This document shows, in pieces, positions 42,063 through 50,389 of a DNA stretch of 64,000 bases (position 1 is its first letter; each line of letters opens with the position of its first letter). The notes under the pieces were generated by a model, which saw only the letters and a program-made list of their open reading frames with translations, was not told the DNA's origin and searched no databases. The stretch spans positions 1,860,001 through 1,924,000 of the forward strand of contig OZ244129.1 of the NCBI GenBank assembly GCA_965215715.1, written 5' to 3'. This stretch comes from HXMU1428-3 sp965215715. GTDB lineage: Bacteria; Pseudomonadota; Alphaproteobacteria; Rhizobiales; HXMU1428-3. The position numbers and the translations under genes were made by a program.

Positions 42063-45000
42063 ATGGATAATATTCTCGACATAATTTTGCGCCGCCCGAA
42101 AACCGTCATGACGATGATGGTGGTGATGGTCTTTGCTGGTATTTTTACCTATATCACCATCCCTAAAGAAGCTGACCCTGACATTGACGTGCCTGTTTTT
42201 TCAGCCACCATCACCTTGCAGGGCATTTCCCCTGAAGATTCAGAACGGCTTTTGGTCAAACCAATGGAGACCGAATTACGCGGTCTTGAGGGCCTTAAAG
42301 AGCTCACTGCCATTGCTGGGCAGGGTTATGCCTCTCTCATCGGTGAATTTAATATCAATACGGACCTGGCCAAAGCCAGAGCAGACTTTCGAGAAAAAGT
42401 TGACAAGGCAAAAGCTGAACTGCCCCAAGAGGCCGATGAGCCGATTGTTGATGAATTTAACCTTAGCTTGTTTCCAACCATTGTTGTGTCTTTGTCCGGT
42501 GATGTGCCAGAGCGCACGTTGTTTCATATGGCAAAACGATTGCAAGATGAGATTGAAGCGCTGCCCTCGGTTTTAGAAGCCAATTTATCCGGCCACCGGG
42601 AAGAAATGTTAGAAGTGCTGATTGATCCGGCCAAATTACAGTCTTATGAAATTGACCCGCAAGATCTTGGCCGCCGGCTCATCAACAATAACCAACTTAT
42701 CACCGCAGGCTCGCTTGATCGGGGGGCGGGGCGCTTTAATGTTAAAGTTCCTGGCCTTATTCGATCGCGCAAAGATGTGTTTGAAATTCCTTTAAAAACC
42801 GGAGAGACAGGCACCGTTACTTTAAAAGATATTGCCTCGATTGTCAGGACCTTTAAGGACCCGACCAGCTTTAGCCGTTATAATGGGAAACCGGCCATTG
42901 CTTTGTCTGTTGTGAAACGCAAAGGCACCAACATTATTGAAAATAATTTGGCTGTGCGCAAAGTGGTTGCCGAATTTACCAAAGACTGGCCTGCCACCAT
43001 AAATGTTGATTTTGCACTCGATCAATCGAAGTTTATTTTTGAAGTGCTTGGATCATTACAAGCTGCAATTATGACAGCGATTATTTTGGTTATGATTGTG
43101 GTTGTGGCGACGCTCGGTTTGCGCTCTGGCTTGCTTGTGGGTGTGGCCATCCCTACTTCGTTTATGATTGGCTTTTTACTTATTGGCTTGATGGGGTTGA
43201 CGGTCAATATGATGCTGATGTTTGGCATGGTGCTTACTGTGGGCATTCTTGTTGATGGCGCGATTGTTGTTGTTGAATATGCTGACCGGAAAATGGCTGA
43301 AGGGCTCAACCGGGCTGAGGCTTATGTTTTGGCGGCCAAGCGCATGTTTTGGCCTGTGACCTCCTCAACCGCCACCACACTAGCGGCCTTTTTACCGCTG
43401 TTATTCTGGCCTGGCGTGCCAGGCAAGTTTATGAGTTATTTGCCGTTAACGGTTATTTTTGTGCTGAGTGCGTCTTTGTTAACGGCGATGATTTTTTTAC
43501 CCGTTATGGGGTCTTTGGTTGGTAAGAATTTTTCTGACCAAGAGGGGCAAGCCTTGGCGAAGAAATTGTCTGGAGCAGCGCCTGTGGACTATAAAGACGT
43601 CACTGGGTTTTCAGGTGTTTATGTGCGGTTTATTGAGCGGCTTATTTTTCACCCGTTTAAGGTGCTAATTATTGCACTGCTGATTATGTTTGGGGTTTTT
43701 CAGGCTTATGGAAAATTACAAAAAGGTGTTGAGTTTTTTGTTGAAACGGAACCTGAGCAGGCTTTGATTTTTGTCTCTGGGCGCGGCAATTTATCGGCGC
43801 AAGAAGAATTGCAATTGGTCAAAGAAGTTGAGAGCGAAGTTCTTTCCGTTTCTGGCATCGCTTCTGTGTTTACCACAACAGGCAGAGGTGGTTCTGGGCC
43901 TGAAGTTGGCTCTGGCGCCACGGATGCGCCACTTGATCAAATTGGGCTGATAACTGTTGAGTTGGCTGATTTTGCCACACGGCGTCCTGGTAAAATTATT
44001 TTGCAAGAAATCCGCGCCAAAACCCAGAATATTGCCGGCATTAAAGTGGATGTGCGAAAACGTGAAGATGGCCCACCTGTGGGCAAGGCGATTAAATTGG
44101 AAGTTTATGGGCACCAGCGCCAACAAGTTTATGACGTGGTGGATATGATCAACAAGCATATGACCAATCGTATGCAGGGCTTGCGCAACATTGAAGATAC
44201 ACGCCCCTTGCCTGGTATTGAGTGGATATTGGATGTTGACCGCAAGGAAGCTGGGCGATTTGGCACTGATATTTCCTCAGTTGGTGGGCTCATCCAATTT
44301 GTCACCAATGGGTTTCTTATTACCAAATACCGCCCTGATAATTCTGAAGATGAGGTTGATATTCGTGCACGGCTACCAATAAATGAGCGTACACTCGATG
44401 GACTTGATACATTGCGCATTCCGACCAATAAGGGGTTGGTGCCGCTTACCAATTTTGTCAGTCGCAAAGCGGCGCCTAAAGTCAACACCATCATTCGAAA
44501 AGACGGCACGTTTGTCATCACGGTCAAAGCGGGTGTGCAAGATGGTGTTTTGGGCAATGATAAAGTTAAAGAGCTTGATCAATGGCTAAAGAGCCAAGAC
44601 TGGCCTGAAGGGGTTCGCTATAGATTTCGCGGTGCTGACGAAGAACAAAAAGAATCGGGAGAATTTTTAGCCAAAGCCATGGTCGGTGCGTTGTTTTTAA
44701 TGTTTATTATTTTGCTCACTCAATTTAACAGCTTTTACCAAACGGCCCTGACCCTTTCTACGGTGGTGATGTCTATTATCGGGGTGTTGCTGGGCATGAT
44801 GGTGACAGGGCAAACCTTCTCCATCATTATGACCGGCACGGGCATTGTGGCCCTCGCTGGCATTGTGGTGAACAATTCAATTGTTTTGATCGATACGTTT
44901 AATCGCCTGAAAGGGCTTGGTGTGTCTTCTATTGATGCGTCTTTGCGTGCTGCTGCTCAAAGGTTGCGCCCCGTGTTATTGACGACCATTACCACAATTT

Positions 45001-45236
45001 GCGGTTTGTTACCTATGGCGTTGCAAATTAATCTGGACTTTTTTAATCACACCATTCAGCTGGGCTCAATTACCTCTATTTGGTGGGTGCAACTTTCAAC
45101 AGCCATTATCTTTGGTCTTGGCTTTGCCACAGTGATTACTCTGATCTTAACACCGGTGATGCTGGCCTTGCCGCAAGTGTTCCGCGAAACCATATTGCCG
45201 CGTTTTAGATTAAAACCGGCTGTATCAAAAACCTAA
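42063..45236 (+). CDS. RND efflux pump permease (AcrB superfamily)
   Basis: Inner-membrane proton-driven exporter of 1057 residues with 12 helices and two large periplasmic loops. It opens LDIILRRPKTVMTMMVVMVF; TM4 has GMVLTVGILVDGAIVVVEYADRK, with one Asp, typical of the subgroup related to MdtB/VexF-like pumps rather than AcrB itself, which has two. The second half has GTGIVALAGIVVNNSIVLID and RLRPVLLTTITTICGLLPMA. The substrate is unknown. It is the last gene of the PadR-controlled operon. Confidence 0.93.
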   Translation: MDNILDIILRRPKTVMTMMVVMVFAGIFTYITIPKEADPDIDVPVFSATITLQGISPEDSERLLVKPMETELRGLEGLKELTAIAGQGYASLIGEFNINTDLAKARADFREKVDKAKAELPQEADEPIVDEFNLSLFPTIVVSLSGDVPERTLFHMAKRLQDEIEALPSVLEANLSGHREEMLEVLIDPAKLQSYEIDPQDLGRRLINNNQLITAGSLDRGAGRFNVKVPGLIRSRKDVFEIPLKTGETGTVTLKDIASIVRTFKDPTSFSRYNGKPAIALSVVKRKGTNIIENNLAVRKVVAEFTKDWPATINVDFALDQSKFIFEVLGSLQAAIMTAIILVMIVVVATLGLRSGLLVGVAIPTSFMIGFLLIGLMGLTVNMMLMFGMVLTVGILVDGAIVVVEYADRKMAEGLNRAEAYVLAAKRMFWPVTSSTATTLAAFLPLLFWPGVPGKFMSYLPLTVIFVLSASLLTAMIFLPVMGSLVGKNFSDQEGQALAKKLSGAAPVDYKDVTGFSGVYVRFIERLIFHPFKVLIIALLIMFGVFQAYGKLQKGVEFFVETEPEQALIFVSGRGNLSAQEELQLVKEVESEVLSVSGIASVFTTTGRGGSGPEVGSGATDAPLDQIGLITVELADFATRRPGKIILQEIRAKTQNIAGIKVDVRKREDGPPVGKAIKLEVYGHQRQQVYDVVDMINKHMTNRMQGLRNIEDTRPLPGIEWILDVDRKEAGRFGTDISSVGGLIQFVTNGFLITKYRPDNSEDEVDIRARLPINERTLDGLDTLRIPTNKGLVPLTNFVSRKAAPKVNTIIRKDGTFVITVKAGVQDGVLGNDKVKELDQWLKSQDWPEGVRYRFRGADEEQKESGEFLAKAMVGALFLMFIILLTQFNSFYQTALTLSTVVMSIIGVLLGMMVTGQTFSIIMTGTGIVALAGIVVNNSIVLIDTFNRLKGLGVSSIDASLRAAAQRLRPVLLTTITTICGLLPMALQINLDFFNHTIQLGSITSIWWVQLSTAIIFGLGFATVITLILTPVMLALPQVFRETILPRFRLKPAVSKT

Positions 45237-45250
45237 AAAAGTTAAATTGG

Positions 45251-45296
45251 GCTTGGTGTATGCCTTAAATCTCACCATGGAATTTAAGGCACAAGC
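45251..45296. repeat. Palindromic element sharing a 23-base core with the 8665-8790 hairpin
   Basis: TGCCTTAAAT (45261-45270) and ATTTAAGGCA (45282-45291) form a 10-bp stem with an 11-base loop; GCTTG/CAAGC (45251-45255, 45292-45296) extend it after an internal loop. Bases 45267-45289 match 8764-8786 at 22 of 23 positions (including CTCACCATGGAA). It lies between the 3' ends of two convergent genes and could act as a terminator-like hairpin, though no T-tract follows. Confidence 0.7.
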
Positions 45297-45331
45297 TAGA
45301 CATTTTAGAAAAGATTTATTTATAAAGAATC

Positions 45332-46231
45332 TTAGTCTAAGAAGTCTTTGAAGTAGCTGAGGCCATATTTATTAAAGATGGCTTTTAGCTCCCCTTTTTT
45401 GCGCAATTCCAAAATAATATCACCCAAGCGATAAGCTAAATCGCGGCTATCATGGCTAACCGCCATGCCAATGTCCCAGCGCGGGATGGCCATGCCTCTA
45501 AAGGGAGGGCTGGATACTGTGTAAGGGCGCCCTGTTGCTTTAACGGCTGCTTCCAATTGGCCTCGCGGCCCCATAAGGCCGGCAACCTCTTTGTTCTTCA
45601 ACCCTTCCATCGCTAAAGAAAAAAGCCTGTAACGCACAACATTGTTTCGGATGCGCCCGTTAAAGGTTGAAGGGGAGGACAGATAAAAGTCTGCCAATGT
45701 GTCCAGTTCAACGCCGATCTTTTCTTGTAGGAAAGGCGCTAGCGTTTCTGATTTGCCAACTTGTTCAGGGTCTGAGGCGAGTGCCATGCGCTCTGTATAA
45801 TAGCGCCCGAAGATCACAGCCAATTGATTGCGCCGGCGCAATTCATCATCAACGGGCACATGCATCATCACATCTGCAACGCCCCCACCAATGTAATGGC
45901 CTTTCCAGACATTGTTGCGCAAATCATCGTCAACGCTCTCATCGGCACCGCGCACAAAAAAGCGTGCCTTCACGCCTAACTCTTGTGCCAAACGTTTGCC
46001 AATCTCAACATCAATGCCGGTCATTTTTTTGTCTTTTCCCATGTAGGAATAAGGCGGGAAATCGTCATACACAAAAATGCGCAGATACTTGCTATCAATC
46101 ACATCGTCCAATGGGCGCGCTTGTAGCGTTGAGGAATGTGAAAACACACTCAAAGTAGAGATCAATAAAAAAACAACAAGTGCAGAAAACTGCACTTGTT
46201 GTCTCACTTTATAAAGGCATATGGGTGTCAT
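45332..46231 (-). CDS. Periplasmic family-3 solute-binding protein of the PQQ-linked cluster
   Basis: Exported binding protein of 299 residues. A hydrophobic N-terminal segment (FSALVVFLLISTLSVFSHSS) serves as signal. The mature part opens LRIFVYDDFPPYSYMGKDKK, typical of amino-acid-type binding folds, then GIDVEIGKRLAQELGVKARF and WKGHYIGGGVADVMMHVPVD. It has no permease partner next to it. It lies 10 bases after the cytochrome c-550 gene. Such orphan binding proteins accompany PQQ-dependent alcohol dehydrogenases (XoxJ-like role in delivering or activating the dehydrogenase); here that is inferred from context. Confidence 0.82.
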   Translation of the reverse strand: MTPICLYKVRQQVQFSALVVFLLISTLSVFSHSSTLQARPLDDVIDSKYLRIFVYDDFPPYSYMGKDKKMTGIDVEIGKRLAQELGVKARFFVRGADESVDDDLRNNVWKGHYIGGGVADVMMHVPVDDELRRRNQLAVIFGRYYTERMALASDPEQVGKSETLAPFLQEKIGVELDTLADFYLSSPSTFNGRIRNNVVRYRLFSLAMEGLKNKEVAGLMGPRGQLEAAVKATGRPYTVSSPPFRGMAIPRWDIGMAVSHDSRDLAYRLGDIILELRKKGELKAIFNKYGLSYFKDFLD

Positions 46232-46241
46232 ATAATTTTTC

Positions 46242-46766
46242 TTAATTTGAAACTTTCAAAACCTGGTCATAATCAAGTGTTTGGCAGTTATTGCCTGTGC
46301 CCTCTTTCACAGCATCATCATCATCTTCAGGGCGAACATTAATATAGGCTCTGATTGACCACATGGCTTCTTGAGCCATCAAGCCTTCAAATTTAGGCAT
46401 TTTTGTTACGCCATTTTGATGATAGCCTTTGCGGACCCGGTTAATGTACCAAGCGTCGCCTTCTGAATCTTTTTCCAAATAGCGAAGGTCTGGGGCTGTT
46501 CCACCAGAGATAACACCAAGGCCGTGGCAACGGGCACAATTTTGGTTATAGGCTGTACACCCAATTTCAATTGCGCGTTTAATTTGATCAGGTGTTTTGT
46601 CTTTTGTATACGGGTTTTCTTCAAGCCATTCTTTACCAAGCTCTTTCAGTCCGGTGATATCAACCGCTTGAGGCTGAACGTCACCATGGCCAAAGGTGAC
46701 AGGGGCAAGGCCGATTAGCCCCATAACAATGATTATCGCGGTGAGGGTAAACTTAATAACTCGCAT
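46242..46766 (-). CDS. pedF: Cytochrome c-550, PedF-like
   Basis: Periplasmic c-type cytochrome of 174 residues. The signal peptide is VIKFTLTAIIIVMGLIGLAP followed by Val-Thr-Phe-Gly-His. The haem motif is CARCH (about 78-82), preceded by a Cys at GCTAYNQNC, and VTKMPKFEGL supplies the axial Met. It matches the PedF type of cytochrome that accepts electrons from PQQ alcohol dehydrogenases. The ATG at 46766 has AGGAG 7 bases before it. First gene of a minus-strand pair with the binding protein and divergent from the ABC gene set. Confidence 0.9.
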   Translation of the reverse strand: MRVIKFTLTAIIIVMGLIGLAPVTFGHGDVQPQAVDITGLKELGKEWLEENPYTKDKTPDQIKRAIEIGCTAYNQNCARCHGLGVISGGTAPDLRYLEKDSEGDAWYINRVRKGYHQNGVTKMPKFEGLMAQEAMWSIRAYINVRPEDDDDAVKEGTGNNCQTLDYDQVLKVSN

Positions 46767-47235
46767 TTGTTTCTTCTCCTTTATTAAGTGATTTATGAGA
46801 CCCCAGAATTTCAAGGGCAACATAGTCAATCATCCCCACCCCCTAAATTGTGCTTTAGTGCATTTAATCACCATTTTCAATTTATAATGATAATCAATGC
46901 TAATTGTGGTTATATTTTTTTATAACACCATCATAAAACAATACTTTACAATAAGATATTGTTTTTTATTCAGATTTTTGAAATTTTTTTAAAAAAAATT
47001 TCACCTTTTATAGGACAGGGTTATTTTTAACCAATTTCATTAGTCAGTTTTCAATTTATTGCCTGTTCTGGTCATAAACCATCCCCTTGTGTTCTCATAA
47101 CTTTCTCAAATACAACTGATAACTTTGTCCTCATTACTCATTTATTTTGTTGGTTAGGTCCTTTACTAATACATAAGCCAGTCCTGGTTTTAGGACCTGA
47201 CAACATTGAATCTGTCAGTATAGGAGTGACAATGA
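46767..47235. other. Divergent regulatory region of the PQQ-linked cluster
   Basis: About 470 very AT-rich bases with no gene. It holds both promoters of the cluster. Visible elements: a Fur-box-like sequence at 46883-46901, and an AT palindrome GAAATTTTTTT / AAAAAAAATTTC at 46980-47002 that could form a hairpin or bent DNA. Confidence 0.5.
46883..46901. promoter_or_regulatory. Fur-box-like sequence upstream of cytochrome c-550 gene
   Basis: TATAATGATAATCAATGCT agrees with the classical 19-base Fur consensus at 15 positions by eye. It lies 117 bases upstream of the cytochrome start codon. In AT-rich DNA chance matches occur, so this is a candidate only. Confidence 0.35.
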
Positions 47236-48441
47236 ATGGCCGGTTTTAAGCGCGCTTATATGTTTTTTTTCTCATTTTCTTTTCTTTTCCTGACCCAATT
47301 TTCCCTCTCTCTTCAGACTGCAAACGCTCAAGAGCTTAAAATAGATTTCCTCTATTTAGAATTTAGGGAAAAACGTCCTGCAACCCTTTCCAATTTGGTT
47401 GCTCCGCCAAAAGACGACGGCCAATTAGGCGCACGATTGGGCGTCAAAGACAACAATACAACAGGCCGGTTCTTAAAACATAATTATGTTATTGAAGAAG
47501 TTGTCATAAAAGACCAGGAAGATTTTGAGACACGCCTTAATGAAGTTTTGGAAGACAACAAGCAACCGTTTATTGTTGCCAACTTGCCAGCTGATAAATT
47601 ACTCACCCTTGCCAAACACCCCAAGGCTAAAGACCGGCTTATTTTCAACGTGGCCGCCACTGAGACAGAATTGCGTCGTAGCCAATGCCAACCAAATCTG
47701 TTGCACACCATTCCCTCTCGTAAAATGCTGACAGATGCTTTGGCCCAATTTTTAATAAAGAAAAATTGGAAAAAGGTCTTTGTGATTGAAGGACTTAATA
47801 AGGGTGATAAAGAGTTTGCCGATCAATTTCGCCAATCTGCAAAAAACTTCCGGTTAAAAATTGTCTTGGACAAGAAATGGCCCGAAGGGGCTGACATGCG
47901 CCGGAATGCGGCCAAAGAAGTGCCCTCATTTACCCAGGGTGCTGACTATGATGTGGTCTTTATTGCTGATGAAGTGAAAGACTTTAGCCAGTATGTTTCC
48001 TACCATACCTGGTTGGCCCGGCCGATCATTGGCAGCACCGGGTTAGAGCCTGTGGCCTGGCACCGGGTGGTGGAACAATGGGGGGCTGCTCAATTGCAAA
48101 GCCGGTTTAGAAAACTGGCCAAACGCACTATGGGCCAAAAAGATTATGCGGCTTGGGCTGCTATTCGCACCATTGCTGAGGGGGTCACCCGGTTAAAAAC
48201 CGTCGATGTTTCCACATTAAAAGATTATATTCTGGGCCCTAAAATCCGTTTGGCTATGTTTAAAGGCCGGTCTATGAATTACCGCCCATGGTCGGGACAA
48301 ATGCGTCAGACCATTCCGCTCATTCATGCTGGCGGGGCGGTGGTGAACTTGGCCCCGCTAGAAGGTTTTCTTCATCCCAAAACCGAGTTGGACACGATTG
48401 GTGTTGATGAAGGACAAGCTAAATGCCGTGTGAAATCGTGA
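47236..48441 (+). CDS. ABC transporter substrate-binding protein of PQQ-dependent alcohol oxidation
   Basis: Exported binding protein of 401 residues, with the signal segment YMFFFSFSFLFLTQFSLSL before Ala-Asn-Ala. It belongs to the branched-chain-amino-acid-receptor-like (type I) binding fold subgroup found beside PQQ alcohol dehydrogenases; typical stretches are IDFLYLEFREKRPATLSNL, FLKHNYVIEEVVI and RFRKLAKRTMGQKDYAAWAA. The ATG at 47236 has AGGAG 9 bases upstream; an overlapping ATG 4 bases earlier stops after five codons. It begins the plus-strand set with the propeller, ATPase and permease genes. Confidence 0.88.
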   Translation: MAGFKRAYMFFFSFSFLFLTQFSLSLQTANAQELKIDFLYLEFREKRPATLSNLVAPPKDDGQLGARLGVKDNNTTGRFLKHNYVIEEVVIKDQEDFETRLNEVLEDNKQPFIVANLPADKLLTLAKHPKAKDRLIFNVAATETELRRSQCQPNLLHTIPSRKMLTDALAQFLIKKNWKKVFVIEGLNKGDKEFADQFRQSAKNFRLKIVLDKKWPEGADMRRNAAKEVPSFTQGADYDVVFIADEVKDFSQYVSYHTWLARPIIGSTGLEPVAWHRVVEQWGAAQLQSRFRKLAKRTMGQKDYAAWAAIRTIAEGVTRLKTVDVSTLKDYILGPKIRLAMFKGRSMNYRPWSGQMRQTIPLIHAGGAVVNLAPLEGFLHPKTELDTIGVDEGQAKCRVKS

Positions 48442-48454
48442 TTGCCCAATCACG
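48437..48454 (+). terminator. Small stem-loop over the stop codon of the binding-protein gene
   Basis: CGTGATT (48437-48443) and AATCACG (48448-48454) pair perfectly around a 4-base loop, with the TGA stop inside the stem. There is no T-tract; it may protect or attenuate the transcript rather than end it. Confidence 0.35.
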
Positions 48455-48528
48455 CCCTAGTCGAAAAGGTTTTTTGCCAGGCATTTTGAGCAACGCTTAA
48501 CTGTTTATAAATCTAAGGAGAAGAATAA

Positions 48529-49503
48529 ATGCGTTTTATAAAGCCGATAGCGAGCTTGGCTATTTGGGGGGCCCTCACGACAACCGCGGTGGCAGAGCAA
48601 ATTTATGTCACCAATGAAAAAGATGACACGGTTAGTGTTATTGATGTGAACAAACTTGAAGTTGTCAAAACCATTAATGTTGGTGAGCGGCCGCGCGGCA
48701 TTACCATATCCAAAGATAAAAAACACATTTTTGTTTGTGCTTCTGACAGCGACACCGTGCAAGTTATGGATATAGCCACGGGCAAAATTTTGCATGAATT
48801 GCCCTCTGGGCTTGATCCTGAGCAATTTGCTCTGCATCCGAACAATAAGTTGTTGTTCATTGCCAATGAAGATGATGCCATCACCACAGTTGTTGATACA
48901 CAAAAACGGACTGTGGTTGCTCAAATCGATGTGGGTATTGAGCCGGAAGGCATGGCGGTCAGCCCTGATGGCAAATGGGCCATCACAACGTCTGAGACGA
49001 CGAATTTCGTTCACTGGATCAATGTAGAGAATATGGTGCTTGAACATAACTCTTTGGTTGAGCAACGCCCGCGTCATGCTGAATTTACGGCTGATGGCAA
49101 AGAACTTTGGGTTTCCGCTGAAATTGGCGGCACAGTGACGGTGTTTAATGTGGCGGACCAATCAGAGGTGGCAAAAATCACCTTTGAAATTTCTGGCATG
49201 GCGAAAGACCGCATCCAACCAGTTGGTATTCGGTTTTCAAAAGATGGGAAAAAAGCATTTGTGGCGCTTGGCCCTTCAAACCGGGTTGCTGTGATTGACA
49301 CCAAAACCTACAAGGTTGAAAAATATTTGCTGGTTGGACGCCGCGTTTGGCATATGGCGCTGACATCAGATGGCAGCAAAATGTTTACCACAAATGGGGT
49401 TTCTGGCGATGTTTCGGTCATTGATATTCCCTCTTTAAAAGTTATTAAAACAATTAAAGTGGGGCGTTACCCTTGGGGGGCTGTGGCTGTCCCGAGCAAA
49501 TAA
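48529..49503 (+). CDS. PQQ-dependent catabolism-associated beta-propeller protein (YVTN repeats)
   Basis: Exported propeller protein of 324 residues with a signal peptide ending around TTTAVA. It consists of about seven YVTN-type repeats of roughly 42 residues: IYVTNEKDDTVSVIDVNKLE, IFVCASDSDTVQVMDIATGK, LFIANEDDAITTVVDTQKRT, and the last DVSVIDIPSLKVIKTI. This family occurs in PQQ alcohol-oxidation clusters; its exact role is not known. An excellent ribosome site (AAGGAG) precedes it. Two hairpins separate it from the ABC exporter genes. Confidence 0.92.
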   Translation: MRFIKPIASLAIWGALTTTAVAEQIYVTNEKDDTVSVIDVNKLEVVKTINVGERPRGITISKDKKHIFVCASDSDTVQVMDIATGKILHELPSGLDPEQFALHPNNKLLFIANEDDAITTVVDTQKRTVVAQIDVGIEPEGMAVSPDGKWAITTSETTNFVHWINVENMVLEHNSLVEQRPRHAEFTADGKELWVSAEIGGTVTVFNVADQSEVAKITFEISGMAKDRIQPVGIRFSKDGKKAFVALGPSNRVAVIDTKTYKVEKYLLVGRRVWHMALTSDGSKMFTTNGVSGDVSVIDIPSLKVIKTIKVGRYPWGAVAVPSK

Positions 49504-49529
49504 ACAAAATGATCCATTTGTTTTTTTTA
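49504..49529 (+). terminator. Weak intrinsic terminator after the beta-propeller gene
   Basis: CAAAATG and CATTTG (one bulged A) form a short stem directly after the stop codon, followed by eight consecutive T residues. Confidence 0.55.
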
Positions 49530-49536
49530 ATGGTTG

Positions 49537-49575
49537 AACGCGCAAAGTGAGTGACTTTTCCTCACTTTGCGCGTT
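49537..49575 (+). terminator. Strong 15-bp stem-loop between propeller and ABC exporter genes
   Basis: AACGCGCAAAGTGAG (49537-49551) and CTCACTTTGCGCGTT (49561-49575) are exact complements around a 9-base loop, followed by ATATTCTTTT. Together with the preceding weak terminator it should limit read-through into the ABC genes. Confidence 0.8.
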
Positions 49576-49636
49576 ATATTCTTTTAAGTAACCAGATAAA
49601 TAGGCTGCCCCTTTAATAAAGCATGATCAATAAACA

Positions 49637-50389
49637 ATGAACGAACCAAAGCCTGCCATTTCAATAGAAAACGTTTCTTATAATTATGGCTCCAGACAAG
49701 CCTTAGATGATGTCAGCTTTAAAGTCTGGCCAGGCACGTTTACCGCTTTGTTGGGTGCCAATGGGGCTGGAAAATCGACCCTTCTTTCCTTGATCACCCG
49801 GCTGTTTGATACAGGTGTTGGGAGAATCTTTATTGATGGCAAATCGTTTGCCGAACACGGTGCGAAGGCGCTCGCCCCTTTAGGGGTTGTGTTTCAACAA
49901 ACCACCCTCGATCTTGACCTGACTGTGCGACAAAATTTGAAATATTTTGCAAGGCTGCGCGGCATGGGATCTGGGCAAACAACCCGGCGCATAGAAGAGA
50001 CCTTGAGCGCGCTTGAAATGTTTGAGCGGGTTGATGAACGCGTGCGCAATTTAAATGGCGGGCATCGCCGCCGGGTGGAAATTGCCCGCGCACTTTTGCA
50101 TGAACCCAAATTGTTATTGTTAGACGAGCCAACCGTTGGCCTTGATATTCACACGCGGCGGGTCATTGTTGATCACATTCATGGCTTAACAAAGAGCCAA
50201 AACATTGCCGTTTTGTGGACCACCCATTTAATGGATGAGATTAGAGAGCATGATCATTTGATTGTGCTTGATAAGGGTAAAATTATTGAAGATGGGTCTG
50301 TGCCGGATGTTTTGGCCAAGGTGGGGGCCTCTTCTGTTGAAGATGCGTTCCATAATTTAATTGAAGGTGAAAAGGAGCGGTTGGCATGA
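49637..50389 (+). CDS. ABC exporter ATP-binding protein of PQQ-linked cluster
   Basis: ATPase subunit of 250 residues: Walker A LLGANGAGKSTLLSL (about 35-49), Q-loop VVFQQTTLDLDLTVRQ, signature LNGGHRRRVEIARALL (an N replacing the usual S) and Walker B LLLLDEPTVGLDIHTRR. It belongs to the ABC-2 drug/antigen exporter type. Its stop overlaps the permease start (ATGA). This subfamily accompanies PQQ alcohol oxidation genes; its cargo is not established. Confidence 0.92.
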   Translation: MNEPKPAISIENVSYNYGSRQALDDVSFKVWPGTFTALLGANGAGKSTLLSLITRLFDTGVGRIFIDGKSFAEHGAKALAPLGVVFQQTTLDLDLTVRQNLKYFARLRGMGSGQTTRRIEETLSALEMFERVDERVRNLNGGHRRRVEIARALLHEPKLLLLDEPTVGLDIHTRRVIVDHIHGLTKSQNIAVLWTTHLMDEIREHDHLIVLDKGKIIEDGSVPDVLAKVGASSVEDAFHNLIEGEKERLA

